Origin: Lepus europaeus
Lineage: Eukaryota > Chordata > Mammalia > Lagomorpha > Leporidae
Direction of reading: 5' to 3'
DNA: 64,000 nucleotides
Assembly (NCBI RefSeq): GCF_033115175.1
Contig: NC_084847.1
Location: forward strand, 44,997,905-45,061,904
Shown here one piece after another: positions 34,030 through 46,055 of this stretch. Made by a program: the position numbers and the translations under genes. Each line of letters opens with the position of its first letter. Position 1 is the first letter of the stretch. The notes beneath the pieces were generated by a model. It ran no database searches and was not told the origin of the DNA. It saw only the letters and a list, made by a program, of their open reading frames with translations.

Positions 34030-37000
34030 TAGGAATGGCGATAGCCCTGCTCTGGCCACTGCAGGCGGGACCCCGCCTCCTACCCGGCTCCCCAACCCTG
34101 TAGGCAAGCTGAGGGCCCCGCCCTGGGCACCCCAGATGCAACCCCAGCCACTGTGGCACAGCGAGGTCCCCGCCCTGGAAACCCCTGATGATGTTCCACA
34201 CCCTGTCTGTGTTCAGTGTCCCAAGCCCCAGCATGCTTGGCAAGAGACCTCCCCTGAGCACCCCATGCGAGACCCCAACCCCTGTCAGGGTCCCCACCAC
34301 TGCAGGCAGAGGAAGGGCCCCGCAGGAACGGTGAGGGCAGGCCCAGAGGGATCCCCGCCCTACACACCCAGGACAGAAGCCCATCTCACTCACCTGGGTC
34401 CCCAGCCCCTGTGGCACAGCGAGGGCCCCGCAGGCACACTAAGGGCCCCGCCTTGGGCACCCCAGACGCATCCACGGCGATAACCCGGATCCCCACACGT
34501 GACCCTGCCTCTTACCCGGGCCCCCACTCGTGCATGCAGGCGAGGGCCCAGCCCTGTGCAGCCAAGACGAGACCCCGCCGCAAGATGGGGTCCCCAGCCC
34601 TACAGGCACAGAGAAGACCCTCAGGCACAGCGAGGGACTGCCCTAGGCATTGCATTTGTGACCACGCCCCCGCCTGGTCCCCAGCCCCTGCAGGCACTGC
34701 AAGAGCCCACCCTGGGCACCTGAGAGGCGACACGCCCCCTTCTGGGTCCCAGTCCCTGCAGGCACTACAAGAGCCCTCCCTGGGCACCCAAGACACGAAA
34801 CCGCCTCCTGCCAAGGTCAGAAGCCCCTGCAGGCACTGGGAGAGCCCTCCCTGGCACCCCAGATGTGACCCCTCCCCCCACTCGGGTCCCATCCCTTGCA
34901 GGAATGGTGATAGCGCTGCTCTGGACACCCCAAACGGGACCTCAGTTTCTACCCAGGTCTCCACCCCTGCAGGCAGGCTGAGGACCCCGCCCCGGGGCAC
35001 TCCAGAAGCGACCCCGCCCCCAGGCCAGGTCCAAAGACCCTGCTGGCACTGCCAGAGCCCTCCCTGTGCACCCTGGAGGCAACCCGCCCACCGCCCAGGT
35101 AACCAGCCACTGCAAACACTGCGAGAGCCCTCCCTGGGCACCCAAGTTATGACCCCGCACCCCGCCCGTGTCCCACACCCTGCAGGAATGGCGATAGCAC
35201 TGCTCTGGCCACCCCAGACGGGACTCTGCATACTACTCCGGCCCCACCCCTGTAGGCAAGCTGAGAGGCCTCCCTGGGCACCCCAGACGCGACCCCGCCT
35301 CCTGCCCGGGTCCCAAGCCACTGCAGGTACTGCAAGAGCCCTCCCTGGGCACCCCAGACGCGACCCGCGCCCGGCCCCGATCCCTAGCCCCTGCAGGCAC
35401 TGTGATTGTCCTCCCTGGGCACCCAAGATGCGACCCCACACCCTGCCCGGGTCCCAAACCCTGCAGGAATGGTGACAGCTCTGCTCTGGCCACCCTCGAT
35501 GGGACCCCGCCTCCTACCCAGGTCCCTACCCCTGCAGGTAGGCTGAGGGCCCCGCCCTGGGCACCCCTGACTCGACCCCGCCCCCCACTCGGGGCCCAAT
35601 CCCCTGCAGTAATGGTGATAGTGCTGCACTGGCCACCCCAGATAGGACCCTGTCTCCTACCCGGGTCCCCACCCCTGCAGGCAGGCTGATGGCCCCGCCC
35701 TGGGCACTCCAGAGGGGACCCCATATCCTTCCCATGTCCCCGCCCCTGTAGGCACTGTGAGTGCCCTCCCTCAACACCGCAGACACGACCCTGCCCCCTG
35801 CCCGTGGCCCAATCCCCTGCAGGAATGGCGTGAGCCTCACCCTGGCCACCCAGTTGGGAGCCCGCCTCCTACCCCCGTCCCCACCCCTGCAGGCAGACTG
35901 AGGACCCTGGCTTGGGCACTGCACATGGGACCCAGCCACCCACCCACGTCCCCAGACTGCAGGCATGGTGAGGGCCCAGCCCTGTGCACCCCAGACGAGA
36001 CCCCGCCCCAAGCTGGGGTCGCCAGCCCTACAGGCACAGAGAAGACCCTCAGGCAGAGCAAGGGACCCGCCCTAAGCTTTGCAGATGTGACCAACCCCCC
36101 ACCCAGATCCCCAGCACCCGCAGGCACTTCGAGAGCCCTTCTGGGCACTCCAGAAGCGACCTGCCCCATGCCCAGGTCCCAAGCCCTTGCAGGCACTGCA
36201 AGAGCCCACCCTGGGCACCCCAGATGCGACCCCGTCCCCGCCCGGGGTCCCAAGACCTGCAGGAATGGCGATAGTGTTGTACTGGGCACCCTAGACTGGA
36301 CCCCGCATCCTTCCCGGGTCACCACCCCTGCAGGCACTGCAAGAGCTCTCCCTGAGCACCTGACACGCCACCCCGCCCCCTGCCCGGGGCCCAGTCCCCT
36401 GCAGGAATGGCAAGAGCCCCACCTTTGCTACCCCAGATGGGATCCAGTCTCCTACCCCGGTCCCCACCTCTGTATGCAGACTGAGGGCCCCGGGTGGGCA
36501 CTGCACATGGGACCCAGCCCACCCGCCTGCATCCCCAGACTGCAGGCAGGGCAAGAGCCCTGTCATGGCACCCCAAAAGCGACCCCGCCCCCCGTCCAGA
36601 TCCCCAGCCCTTGCAGGCATGGCGAGAGCCCCGCCCTGGGCACCCCAGACGCAACTCCACCTCACCCACCCTGGTCCTCAGCCATTGTGGCACAGCGAGG
36701 TCCCCGCCCTGGAAACCCCTGATGATGTTGGAACATCTGCCCGGGTCCCCAAGCCCCAGCATACTTGGTGAGAGCCCCACCCCATGCACCCCACACGAGA
36801 CCCCGCCCCCTACCCAGGTCCCCACCACTGCAGCAGGGCAAGAGCCCCGCAGGCACAGCCAGGCCAGGCCCAGAGGGTGCCTGTCATGGGGCATCCATGT
36901 TGCGAACCTGCCTCGCCCGCCCGGATCTGCAGCCCCTGTGGCACAGCGAGGGCCCAGCAGGTACACTGAGGGCCCCGCCCTGGGCACCCCAGGTGCATCC

Positions 37001-37895
37001 ACACCCCCCACCCGGATCTCCAACCCCTTGCAGCATGGCGAGAGCGCTGCACTGGGCACCCCAGATGTGACCACACCCACTGCCCAGATTCGCAGCCCCT
37101 ACAGGCACTGCAAGTGCCCCGCCCTGGGAACCCCACATTGACCACGGCCCTCGCCCCGATCTCAGCTCCTGCAGGCACTATGAGAGAGTTCATAGGGTAC
37201 CCCAGATGGGACCCACCCCTGCCTGGGTCCCAAGCCCCTGCAAGGATGCCAATAGCCCCGCCCTGGCCACCCCAGACGGGACCCCGTCTCCTACCCGAGC
37301 CCTCACCCCTTCTGGCAGGCTGAGGGTCCCACCCTGGGCACCCCAGATGGGACCACACCCCCTGCCCGGATCCCCAGCTCCTACAGTCATGGAGAGAGCC
37401 CTGCCCTGGTCACCCCAGATGCGGCCCTACCCTTGCCCAGGTCCTTCGCCACTGCAGGTACAGTAAGGGCCCCGCACTGGGCACGCAAGACACCACTCCG
37501 CCCAGCCTGCCTGGATCCCCAGCCCCTGAGGGCACTGCAAGGGCCCCACAGACACAGTGAGGACCCCGGCCTGGGCACCCCATATTCGACCCCACTCCTG
37601 CCTAGGTTCACAGATCCTGCAGGTACTGCGAGGGCCCCGCAGGCACAGCGAGGGCAGGCGTGGCAAGAATCCCACTCTGGGCAACTCAGGCACTACCCTG
37701 CCCCCCCCTCCCAGCTTGGGGCCCCAGTCCCCACAGTGCTGCGAGGGTCCCGCTTTGGGCATCCCAGGCGCTACACCGCCCTCCACCCGGCCCAGGGCCC
37801 CAGGCCCCGTAGTTGTCATGAGTGCCCCGCCCTGGCACCCCAGACATGACCCCGCCCCCGCCCATGTCCCCAGCCCTTGTATGCATGGCGAGGGC
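34030..37895. repeat. Right zone of the minisatellite with different monomer types
   Basis: From about 34,030 the units change. GCAGGCAGGCTGAGGGCCC, GCAGGAATGGCGATAGC and CTACCCGGGTCCCCACCCC types alternate with the standard type. The linker and the tail after GCAGG differ, but the GGGCACCCC core remains. The zone looks older and less homogenised than the middle. Confidence 0.8.
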
Positions 37896-38257
37896 CCCAT
37901 GGGTGGGTGGAGGCAGCTATTGGCTGTGGGGCCAGAATTGCTTTCTATGTTAGGCTTTGCACTTCCAGGCCGGAGTACAGAGAGTGCTTGCTTCAGTCTG
38001 GTAAAGCCAGGTTCCAGAGCACTGTTTCTGCTGCTGTAGCCTCCAAGGAAGAGGAGGAGGAAGGCAGGGAGCCAAGCCAACATGGGGACTTGTTTTTAGC
38101 CAATGAAACACAGCAGCCACCACGTACTCGAAAAAAGCTCAGAGCTCCAGTGGGCTACAGCGTCCATTTTCTAAAGTTTCCATTTTCTACTTTCCTATTT
38201 TTGCACCCTAGCCTTTGCAACTTTTCTTGGCAGGCTACTATCTATCTTTGCAGGGGT
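37896..38257. other. Spacer between the two arrays
   Basis: About 360 bp of non-repetitive sequence separates the two arrays. It includes an A/G-rich part (GGAAGAGGAGGAGGAAGG) and a T-rich part. I recognise no gene or transposon. Confidence 0.6.
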
Positions 38258-38311
38258 GGGGATGCGGCGGCAGCTGAGGTGCCTGAGGAAGGGACAACAG
38301 TGCTGGGGGCC
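38258..38311 (-). repeat. Inverted monomer at the start of the second array
   Basis: The reverse complement reads GGCCCCCAGCACTGTTGTCC, then CTTCCTCAGGCACC, then GCTGCCGCCGCATC. That is a unit of the second array, but every clear monomer to its right is on the plus strand. Confidence 0.8.
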
Positions 38312-41275
38312 TTGCAGGAGTGGCAACCCCAGGAGCAGTCCCCAGGAGCCATGGCATCGTATTTGGCTGTCAGCTTCTCCTTCCTAGGCACCCCCCCTAC
38401 AGGCATGTATTTGTGCCTCAGTGCAGCCACCAGCAGCCATCTGTCACTGGGCCCCTTGTGTGGCCCCCAGCTGCCACTGCCTGCTTAAGGAGCACCCCAC
38501 TGCCGCCTCATCATTGGGCCCCTATGTGGATGCCAGGGGTCTCCACCTCCTGCCTCCTGCATCTCCACTGCGGACAATTTTTTGGGGAAGCCGCGAGGGA
38601 CCCAGCAGCAGCAGGCCCTTTCCTCAGGCACCCCTGCTTGGCCACGATATTGGGTCTCAACTGGGACCATACAGCCTCTACCTCCTTCCTAGGGCAACGC
38701 TGTGGCTGCCGCATTTTAGGGCACCCCCACCCCCACGCGCTGAGTCCAGCAGCCACCAAGTCATTGGCACCACCAGGTGGTCCCTAGCTGCCACCGCCTC
38801 TGTCCCTGGGCACCCCTGTTGCCGCTGCATCATTCAGAGACCCGTGTAATCCCCAGCAGCCATCAAGTCATTGCCAGACGTTGCAGCCTCCTCCTCCTTC
38901 CTTGGGCACCCGCGGTGCTGCCATGCCTTTGTGCCCCAGCGTGGGCCCCCCTGCAGCCATTTGTCATTGAGCCCCTTACACGGTCCCCAGCAGCCGCCAC
39001 CTCCTTCCTTGGCCAAACCACAGCTGACGCATTTTAAGGGTCCCCACCTGCATGCTCCCAGCAGCCACTAAGTCATTGGGGTCCCCGTGTGGTCCCTAAC
39101 AGCCACGGCTTCTGTCCTCCAGCACCCTTGTTGTCACTACATCACTGGGTACCCTGTGAGGTCCCCAGCAGCCTCCACGGCATTGCCTGCCTTTGCTGCC
39201 TCCTTTTCCTTCCTTGGGCACCTGCGGTGCAACATGCCTTTGTGCCCCAGCATGTCCTACCCCTGCAGCCACCGTGTTATTGCCCACCTTGGCTGCCTCC
39301 TTCTCCTTCCTATGGCACTCCTCGTGCAACCACGTCCTTGTGCCCTAGTGGGGACACCCGTAGGCACCTGTCATTGGGACTTTGTGTGGTCCCCAGCAGC
39401 CTCGCTGCTGCCTCGTCATTGAGCTCCCAGCTGCCACTGTCTCCTTAAGGAGTACTCCCACTGCCACGTTGTTATTGAGACCCCACCTGGACCCCAGGCA
39501 CCCTCCACCTCCTCCCTCGGGCATCTCCACTATCAACATTTCTTTGGGGCCCCTGTGCAGCCCCCAGCAGCCGCCAGCCCTTTCCTCAGGCACTACTGCA
39601 TGCGCCACATCTTTGGGCCCCCAGGCGGACCCCAGCAGCCGCCATCTCCTTTATCTGGCAACCCTGCTGTCCCTGCTTCTTGGGCCCCAGCACTGCTGGC
39701 TCCTTCCTCAAGCACCCTGGCTGACACTGCCTCATTGGGTCCCCATGGGGACCCCAGCAGCGGATACCTCCTTCCGTGGACACCCCCTCTGCCCCCTCAT
39801 CTTTGGGACTCCACACAGACCCCAGCACCTGCCTCATTCTTCCTCGGCCACCTCCGCAGCTGCTACATTTTAGTACCCCCCCACACACACATGTCCCCAG
39901 CAGCTACTAAGTCATTGGTGTCCCCGTGCGGTCCCTAGTAGCCACAGCCTCCGTCTCCAAGCACCCCTGCTGTTACTGCATCATTGGGCATGCAGCACCT
40001 CATGGCCCCCCTTGGCTGCTTCCTTCTTCCTCAGTCACTCTCCATGCAGCCATGTCTTTGTGCCCCAGTGCACCACCAGGAGCCACCTGTCATTGGGCCT
40101 CCTGCCCAGTCCCCTGCAGCTGCCACCTCCTTATTCTGGCATTCCCACTGCCACCTCATCATTAGGCCCCCACGCACACCCCAGCAGCCGCCATCTCCTT
40201 TCCAGAGCACCCCCGCTGCCACTGCACCATTGGGCCCCCCCTCGGTCCTCAGTGGTTGCCATCTCCTCGGTCAACCTCCACTGCTGCCTGTTTTTGGGGC
40301 CCCTGCACGGCCCTTAGCAGGTGCTGGCCTCTTCCTCAGACACCCTCAAATCCCCAGGTGTACTGCAGAGGCTGCTACCTCCTTCCTCGGCCACCCCGGC
40401 GGCTGCCACGTCTTAGGGACCCCCACCCCTCGTGGACTCCAGGAGCTACCTCATTGGCATCCCCACAAGGTCCCTAGCAGCCACCACCACTGTCCTCGGG
40501 CACCCCTGCTACCACTGTATCATTGGGCACTCTGAGGAGTCCCTATGATTGCCCGAGGATGCTTCCTACTTCTTGGGCTCCACTGCTGCCTCTGGTTATT
40601 TGGGCCCTACGTGCAGCCCCCAGGACCCACCAGCTCCTTCCTTTGGCACTCCCGCTGTCACCACATCATTAGGTGACCACGGGGAACCCAGAAGCTTTCA
40701 CCTCTTGCCTTGGGCACCTCCGGTGCCTTTGCATTATTAGGCCCCCACATGGTCCCCATTGGCCTCCTAACTCAGGCAGTCCCACTGCCACAGCATCATT
40801 GGGCCCCCAATGGACATGAGCGGCTTCCACCTCTTCCCTCCGGCATGCCTACTGCCTACCCATCTTTAAGTCCTTGCTCTGCTCCCAAAGCCACTGACCC
40901 CTTCTATGGGCACCTCCATTGCCACTGAGTCTTTGGGCCCCCATGTGGACCCCAGCAGCTGCCAAGTCATTGGGCCCCTGGCACAGTCCTTACCAGCCTC
41001 TGCGTCATTGCCCACAGTTGCTGCATCCTTCTCCTTCCTAGGGCACAGCCAGTATGGCCAGGTTCTTGTGCCCTAGCGCGATCCCCCACAGCCACCTGTC
41101 ATTGGGCCCCCCAGCACGGTCCCCAGCCCCACTGCCTCATTGCTCAGGCACATCTGCTGCTCCCACATCATTGGGCCACCACGCGGACTCCAGCAGCCAC
41201 CACCTCTTTCCTTGGGAATCCCCGCTGCCGATGCTTCTTTGGGGCCCCTGCACGGCCCCCAATAGCTGCTGGCAG
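38312..41275. repeat. Second minisatellite, about 68-bp diverged monomer
   Basis: Units of the form CCCCAGCAGCCGCCATCTCC, then CTTCCTCGGGCACCCC, then GCTGCCACTGCATCATTGGG, then a CCCCACGCGGA linker. One unit at about 40,183-40,250 measures 68 bp. About 40 units are present, much more diverged than in the first array. Several unit types recur in blocks, such as AAGTCATTGG followed by GTGGTCCCTA near 38,752, 39,068 and 39,907, which hints at an old multi-unit period. It ends at AGCTGCTGGCAGAGATTTG. Confidence 0.88.
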
Positions 41276-42111
41276 AGATTTGTTCTTATGCGCAGGTCTT
41301 CAAACAACCCTTGGGGTACCAGAACTCCCCAAGAGTCACTCTCCCTATCAGGCTTCTCATCTACCACCCACAAAATCCAGGCCATTCTATTTTCAGCCTG
41401 TCAGCATGTTTCCAGAGATACCCTATGCTGACACTGTGGCTAGGCACCTTTCCACAACCCTATCTCACAAAGTCAGAAGTTGGCTGTCTACTCCAAAATT
41501 GCCTCCAGTTCTCATATCCCCCACTCATCTACAACTGTGTCTCCTCCAAATTATCCACTGGGCTCTGGAAGGCTTGCCTTCTCCTCATCAAGCTGTGACC
41601 CCCATAGAGGACTGCACTCACAACCCTGAGGATTAAGACTGGAAGCTGAGGTCTGTTAGGTAAGGCCAGGACTCCAGCCATCATGGGGTGCCCTGGAGTG
41701 TCAATATGAGCATAGAACCCAAGCCTGTGTGATGCCCCACATATGCAGGTCTGGAATCAAGGGTCAGAGATCAGACTTACACTGAATACCATAACACTGA
41801 ACACCATAAGCCACTCTGGGTACTTGAATTTGCTCTTAAGCAAGCCAAATGCCCATTCACTGCCTGGCACTGTCCATACCAGCTCTGTCATCAGAACATG
41901 GGAGGTCCATCCACAGTCTTTCCCCTGATACCAGCATGAATATTCCAATTCTGAGCTCTGGGCTGCTCTACAAGACCCTGGACCATCCACTCACATGCTA
42001 AACCTTCCAGTACCCATTTTGTCCTGTAGAATTTCAGAGCTGAGTCCCAGTAAGCTGCCATTCCCTAAGGCAGAACCAGGCCGATTCAGTTCTCCCAACT
42101 TGTATTTTTTT
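41276..42111. other. Unassigned stretch right of the arrays
   Basis: About 835 bp of mid-GC sequence without tandem structure. The frames at 41,280-41,636 and 41,311-41,598 have no recognisable domain. No splice-site or promoter pattern convinced me. Confidence 0.4.
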
Positions 42112-42430
42112 CTTTTTTTAAAGCTTTATTGATTTATTTATTTGAAAGAGTAACACAGAGAAAAGTAGGGTGGGGGTCTTCCATCCACTGGTTCACTTGC
42201 CAGTTGGCCGCAACAGCCAGAGCTGACCCAAAGCCAGGAGACAGGAGCTTCTTCCAGGTCTCCCACAGCGGTGCAGGGGCCCAAGGACTTAGGCCACCTT
42301 CTACTGCCTTCCCAGGCCATAGCAGAGAGCTGGATTGGAAGTGGAGAAGGCGGGACTTGAACCGGCACCATATGGGATGCTGGTACTGCAGGTGGTGGCT
42401 TTACCCACTACACCACAGAGCCAGCCCCCC
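42112..42430 (-). mobile_element. Antisense CSINE
   Basis: Minus-strand full-length SINE. The plus strand opens with a T-run and TTTATTTATTTGAAAGAGTA and closes with the head complement CACCACAGAGCCAGCCCCCC. Confidence 0.93.
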
Positions 42431-42599
42431 AGCTTGTGTTTTTTCAACATTGTGCTTGTCCATGGACATGCCCATGCCACATGAATGCCAGTTGAAAACA
42501 TGGCTTATAATCTTCTCTTAATTGGTTCCAAAGCACTTAGCAAAAATAATGCATTGCATCAAATTTCTACATACATAAATTCTATAATTTTACTTGGGA

Positions 42600-42796
42600 A
42601 ACAACTCAACAATTAAAACACAAAAAAGTAGATAGGAAAAATTGAAAAAACATGAAATAAAATTTTAATAAGGTAGAACCAAGAAAATATTAGAATCATA
42701 AATAAATCCAAAAGTCAGTTCTTAAAAAATTAATATAGATAACCTAATTTTAAAAGAAGGGGAGGACAAATTGTTAATACACAGTATTATATATTC
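42600..42796 (+). mobile_element. Probable old L1 fragment
   Basis: A-rich plus-strand sequence with AAATCCAAAAGTCAGTTCTT, resembling the K-S-W-F-F region before the RT domain of L1 ORF2. Weak match. The CSINE at 42,797 interrupts it. Confidence 0.4.
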
Positions 42797-43143
42797 TAGG
42801 GGCTGGCACTGTGGTGCAACAAGTAAAGCAGTGGCTTGCAGTGCTGACATCCCATATGGACACCAGTTTGAGTCCCAGCTGCTCCACTTCTGATCCATCT
42901 CTCTGCTATGGCCTGAGAAAGCAGTAGAATATGGCTCAAGACTATGGGCCTCTGCACCCACATAGGATAACCAGAAGAAGCTCCTGGCTCCTGGCTTCAG
43001 ATCAGCACAGCTCCAGCCACTGTGACCATTTGGTGAGTGAACCAGCAGATGGAAGACATCTCTCTCTCTCTCTCTCTCCCTCTCTCTCTCTCTCTGTTTC
43101 TGCCTCTCTGTAACTCTGCCTTTCAAATAAATATTTACAAAAA
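42797..43143 (+). mobile_element. CSINE with (CT)n
   Basis: Plus-strand full-length SINE (GGGGCTGGCACTGTGGTGCA head), CT tract at about 43,058-43,097, AAATAAATATTTAC tail. Confidence 0.92.
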
Positions 43144-44080
43144 AGAAGTTGTAAGGAAAAATAAGCATGCAAAAAAGAAAATAGAGTAAGTTCATATGAA
43201 ACTATTTTACTGATCTTTACGAAGAATCTTGAAAATCCAATAAATGGATCATTTAATAGAAAAATACTAACTGTAATGAAAACTGAAAGCCAATGAATAG
43301 ATAAGAAAGAATGAATAGAACTGAAGATTTCTTCTATATTAAAACACTGGGTACTTACATTTTCCAAGGAGAAATAAACCAAATCCATCCAGAGTAGAGG
43401 ATATCAAACTATCTACATCAGAGAAAAGGAAGAACATACATCTTGATTATTTTTATAAAGCGAATATGACTTTAATCTAAAGATATCAAATAGATTTTAC
43501 CAAAAATATTTCTTAAATTCAGTCTAATTTGTAATTATTATAAAAATATTACAATGATTGTTGTAAACTATTAATTAACTAACCATTTTAAACTGGGGAA
43601 AATAAACTATTTATGAATGATAATCAAGCATAAAATGGTATCTCAAGTCTATGACACTCACAAATTCATTCAATTATACTAGAATTATTAGGTGGAAAAT
43701 TATATATTGTTATTTCCATAGTGATTATATGTCACAGTACAACAATGACAAACTTGGACCCTAAAACATTATCCATTTTTGTCTCTCACAATTATGTTTG
43801 TTAGAAATGGTGGTTGGGCTTTGTTGGGAAATGTGTCTATATTTCCTGACATTGGCTGGGACTACTCAAAGATATTCACCTTGGATATGGGCTGCTCTAG
43901 AGAAGATTCATCACAATTTCACATAAATGGCTGATGTTTTGCCACAGAGAAAATGGGAACACTGTGAATCAGCTCAGTATCCTTGACTCCCTAGACTTGT
44001 GAAGACTTTCTGTCAAGGAGAGTAATTCTGGGGAGTCTAAGTGAAAAAGGCACATAGAATTCCTAATACACACACACACA
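43144..44080. other. AT-rich stretch, nothing firmly recognised
   Basis: About 940 bp of AT-rich DNA, the first part of which may continue the old L1 to its left. A short (CA)n run sits at about 44,067-44,087. No gene is seen. Confidence 0.4.
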
Positions 44081-44084
44081 CACA

Positions 44085-45420
44085 CATCGGAGATTAAAAA
44101 GGAAATGCAACAACAGATAACACAGAAATAAAAAGAATCATCAGGAATTACTAAAAAGAGCAATCTGCCAACAAATCTAGAAGAAATGAGTAGATTCTCT
44201 GACAAATACAATTTACCAAAATTGAGTCATGAAGACATAGAAAACTGAAAGAGACCAATAACGAAGATGGGTATTGAATCAGTAATAAAGACTCTCCCAA
44301 CAAAGAGGAGCTGAGGAAAGCAGGACAGGATGGTTTCTCTGCTGAATTCTACCACTCATTTAAAGAAGAACTAATTCTACTTCTTCCCAAGCTATTCAAA
44401 ACTATTGAAAGGGAAGGGAGATTTCCAAGATTATTCTATGAAGCAAGAATCACTGTAATTCCTAAATCAGAAAAAAAGAAACAAAAGATAAAAAGAACAA
44501 TAGACCAATACCCTTGATGAACATAAATGCAAAAGTCCTCTACAAAATACTAGCTAATAGGATGCAACATCTCATCAAGAAGTTCAGTCAGACCAAGTGG
44601 GATTTATCCCTGGTATGCACTGTTGGTGCAATATTCACAAATTAGTGAATGTGGTACATCGCATTAACAAAATGAACAATAAAACCTTGTGATTATTTCA
44701 TTAGATGCAGAGAAAACATTTTATATAACTAAACATCCTTTCACGTTGAACACCTTAAACAAATTGCATATGGAAATTATATTCCTCAACTCAGTCAATG
44801 CAATTTATGACAAACCCACAGTTATCATCTTATTCAATGGGGAAAAGTTGGAAGCATTCCCACCAAAATCTGGAACCAGACAAGAATGCCTGGTTCCATT
44901 GCTGTCATCACTGCTATTCAATAATCCTGGATGTTTTAGCCAGAACCATTAGGCAAGAAAAAGAAATCAAATTATACTAATTGGATAGGAGAAGACAAAC
45001 TATCCATATTTGAAGATGACATAATTCTACATAAAGGAGAAACAAATACTCCAGTAAGAGACTATTGGAACTCATAAATCTGTTGGGTAAAGTGACAGGT
45101 ATAAAACTAAAACACAAGAAATCAGTAGCATTTGAATACACAGAAAAATATCCTGGCACAAAAAGAACTTCTAAGAACAATCCCACTCACAACAGCTACC
45201 AAAAAATAAATACCATGGAATAAAATAAACCAATGAAGACAAAGTCCAGAGATCTTTGAGATGAAAATTACAAAACATTAAAAAAAGACACAAAAAATGG
45301 AAAAATCTTCCATGTTCGTGGATTAGATGAATTAATATCATCAAAATGTCCATATTACCCATGTGCACCCAATCAAAATACCAGCAGCATTCTTCTGAGA
45401 TCTTTAAAAAATGATGGTAA
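44085..45420 (+). mobile_element. Old L1 fragment, ORF2 reverse-transcriptase domain
   Basis: Follows the intact ORF2 from about 52,920 to 54,235 without large rearrangement. It has ACACAGAAATAAAAAGAATC, then CAGGATGGTTTCTCTGCTG, then AATGGGGAAAAGTTGGAAGC, and GAAGATGACATAATTC where the F-A-D-D motif would be (here E-D-D). Many stops and frameshifts break the frame, and the AGGATGGTTCAACGT word is reduced. It ends at the SINE at 45,424 and does not resume, so it is truncated on both sides. Confidence 0.92.
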
Positions 45421-45423
45421 TAG

Positions 45424-45684
45424 GGCTGGCACTGCGGCATAGCAGGTAAAGCCACCACCTGCAGTGCTGGCATCCCATATGGGTGCCAGTTTGAGTCCTG
45501 GCTCCTCCACTTCTGATCCAGCTCTCTGCTATGGACTGGGAAAGCAGTCAAAGATGGCCCAAGTTCTTGTGCCTCTACACCTATGTGGGAGACCTGGAAG
45601 AAGTCCCCAGTTTCTGGCTTTGTATGGCACAGCTCCAGCCATTGTGGTCATTTGGGGGAGTGAACCAGTGGATGGAAGACCTTC

Positions 45685-45740
<56 letters not shown>

Positions 45741-45800
45741 CTCCTCTCTAACTCTGACTTTCAAATAAATAAATCTTTTAAACAATAAAAAATAAAAATA
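45424..45800 (+). mobile_element. CSINE with the longest (CT)n in the window
   Basis: Plus-strand full-length SINE (GGGCTGGCACTGCGGCATAG head). The CT run at about 45,689-45,737 has about 24 repeats. Tail AAATAAATAAATC. Confidence 0.93.
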
Positions 45801-46055
45801 AAGATAAAAATATTGTGAATGGAAAGGTCTGCCTTTGAATGTTTGACAACAGAAACTGAACAGAGCACCTTTTTCTAGGCACTGAAAAATGACAACAGAA
45901 GCCAACAAAAACACATAACAAACGAGTGCTAGGTAGCCACAGGCCAAGTTCTTTTAAGTTTCATTTAATTATCTGCTGAATTATATGAAAAAAATCAGAT
46001 TATTTTTACCATTAATAGAGTGCTGATAAGCAAGCTTGGCAAAGAACATGGAGAG

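Larger units (their letters stand above)
20912..37895. repeat. 17-kb GC-rich minisatellite, 69-71-bp monomer
   Basis: Tandem units that align to GATCCCCAGCCCCTGCAGG, then CACTGCGAGAGCCCTCCCT, then GGGCACCCCAGACGCGACCC, then a C-rich linker. Spacing measured directly: CAG words at 21,558, 21,629 and 21,698 give 71 and 69 bp. At about 70 bp per unit the array holds roughly 240 monomers. It is CpG-rich and strongly strand-asymmetric (C-rich plus strand). Both edges change abruptly, into L1 on the left and a unique spacer on the right. Frames of 200-500 codons occur in all phases on both strands because the unit has few stop triplets. They are not evidence of a protein. Confidence 0.97.

Noticed and set aside
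20912-37895. Telomeric or classical centromeric satellite
   Set aside because: No TTAGGG arrays and no AT-rich alphoid-like unit are present. The array is GC-rich with a 70-bp period.
37877-38488. A protein-coding gene in the spacer (203-codon frame)
   Set aside because: The frame runs from the last minisatellite monomer through the spacer into the second array and has no recognisable domain.
20912-41275. CRISPR-like array
   Set aside because: The whole unit repeats without unique spacers, the locus is eukaryotic, and no cas-like gene exists.
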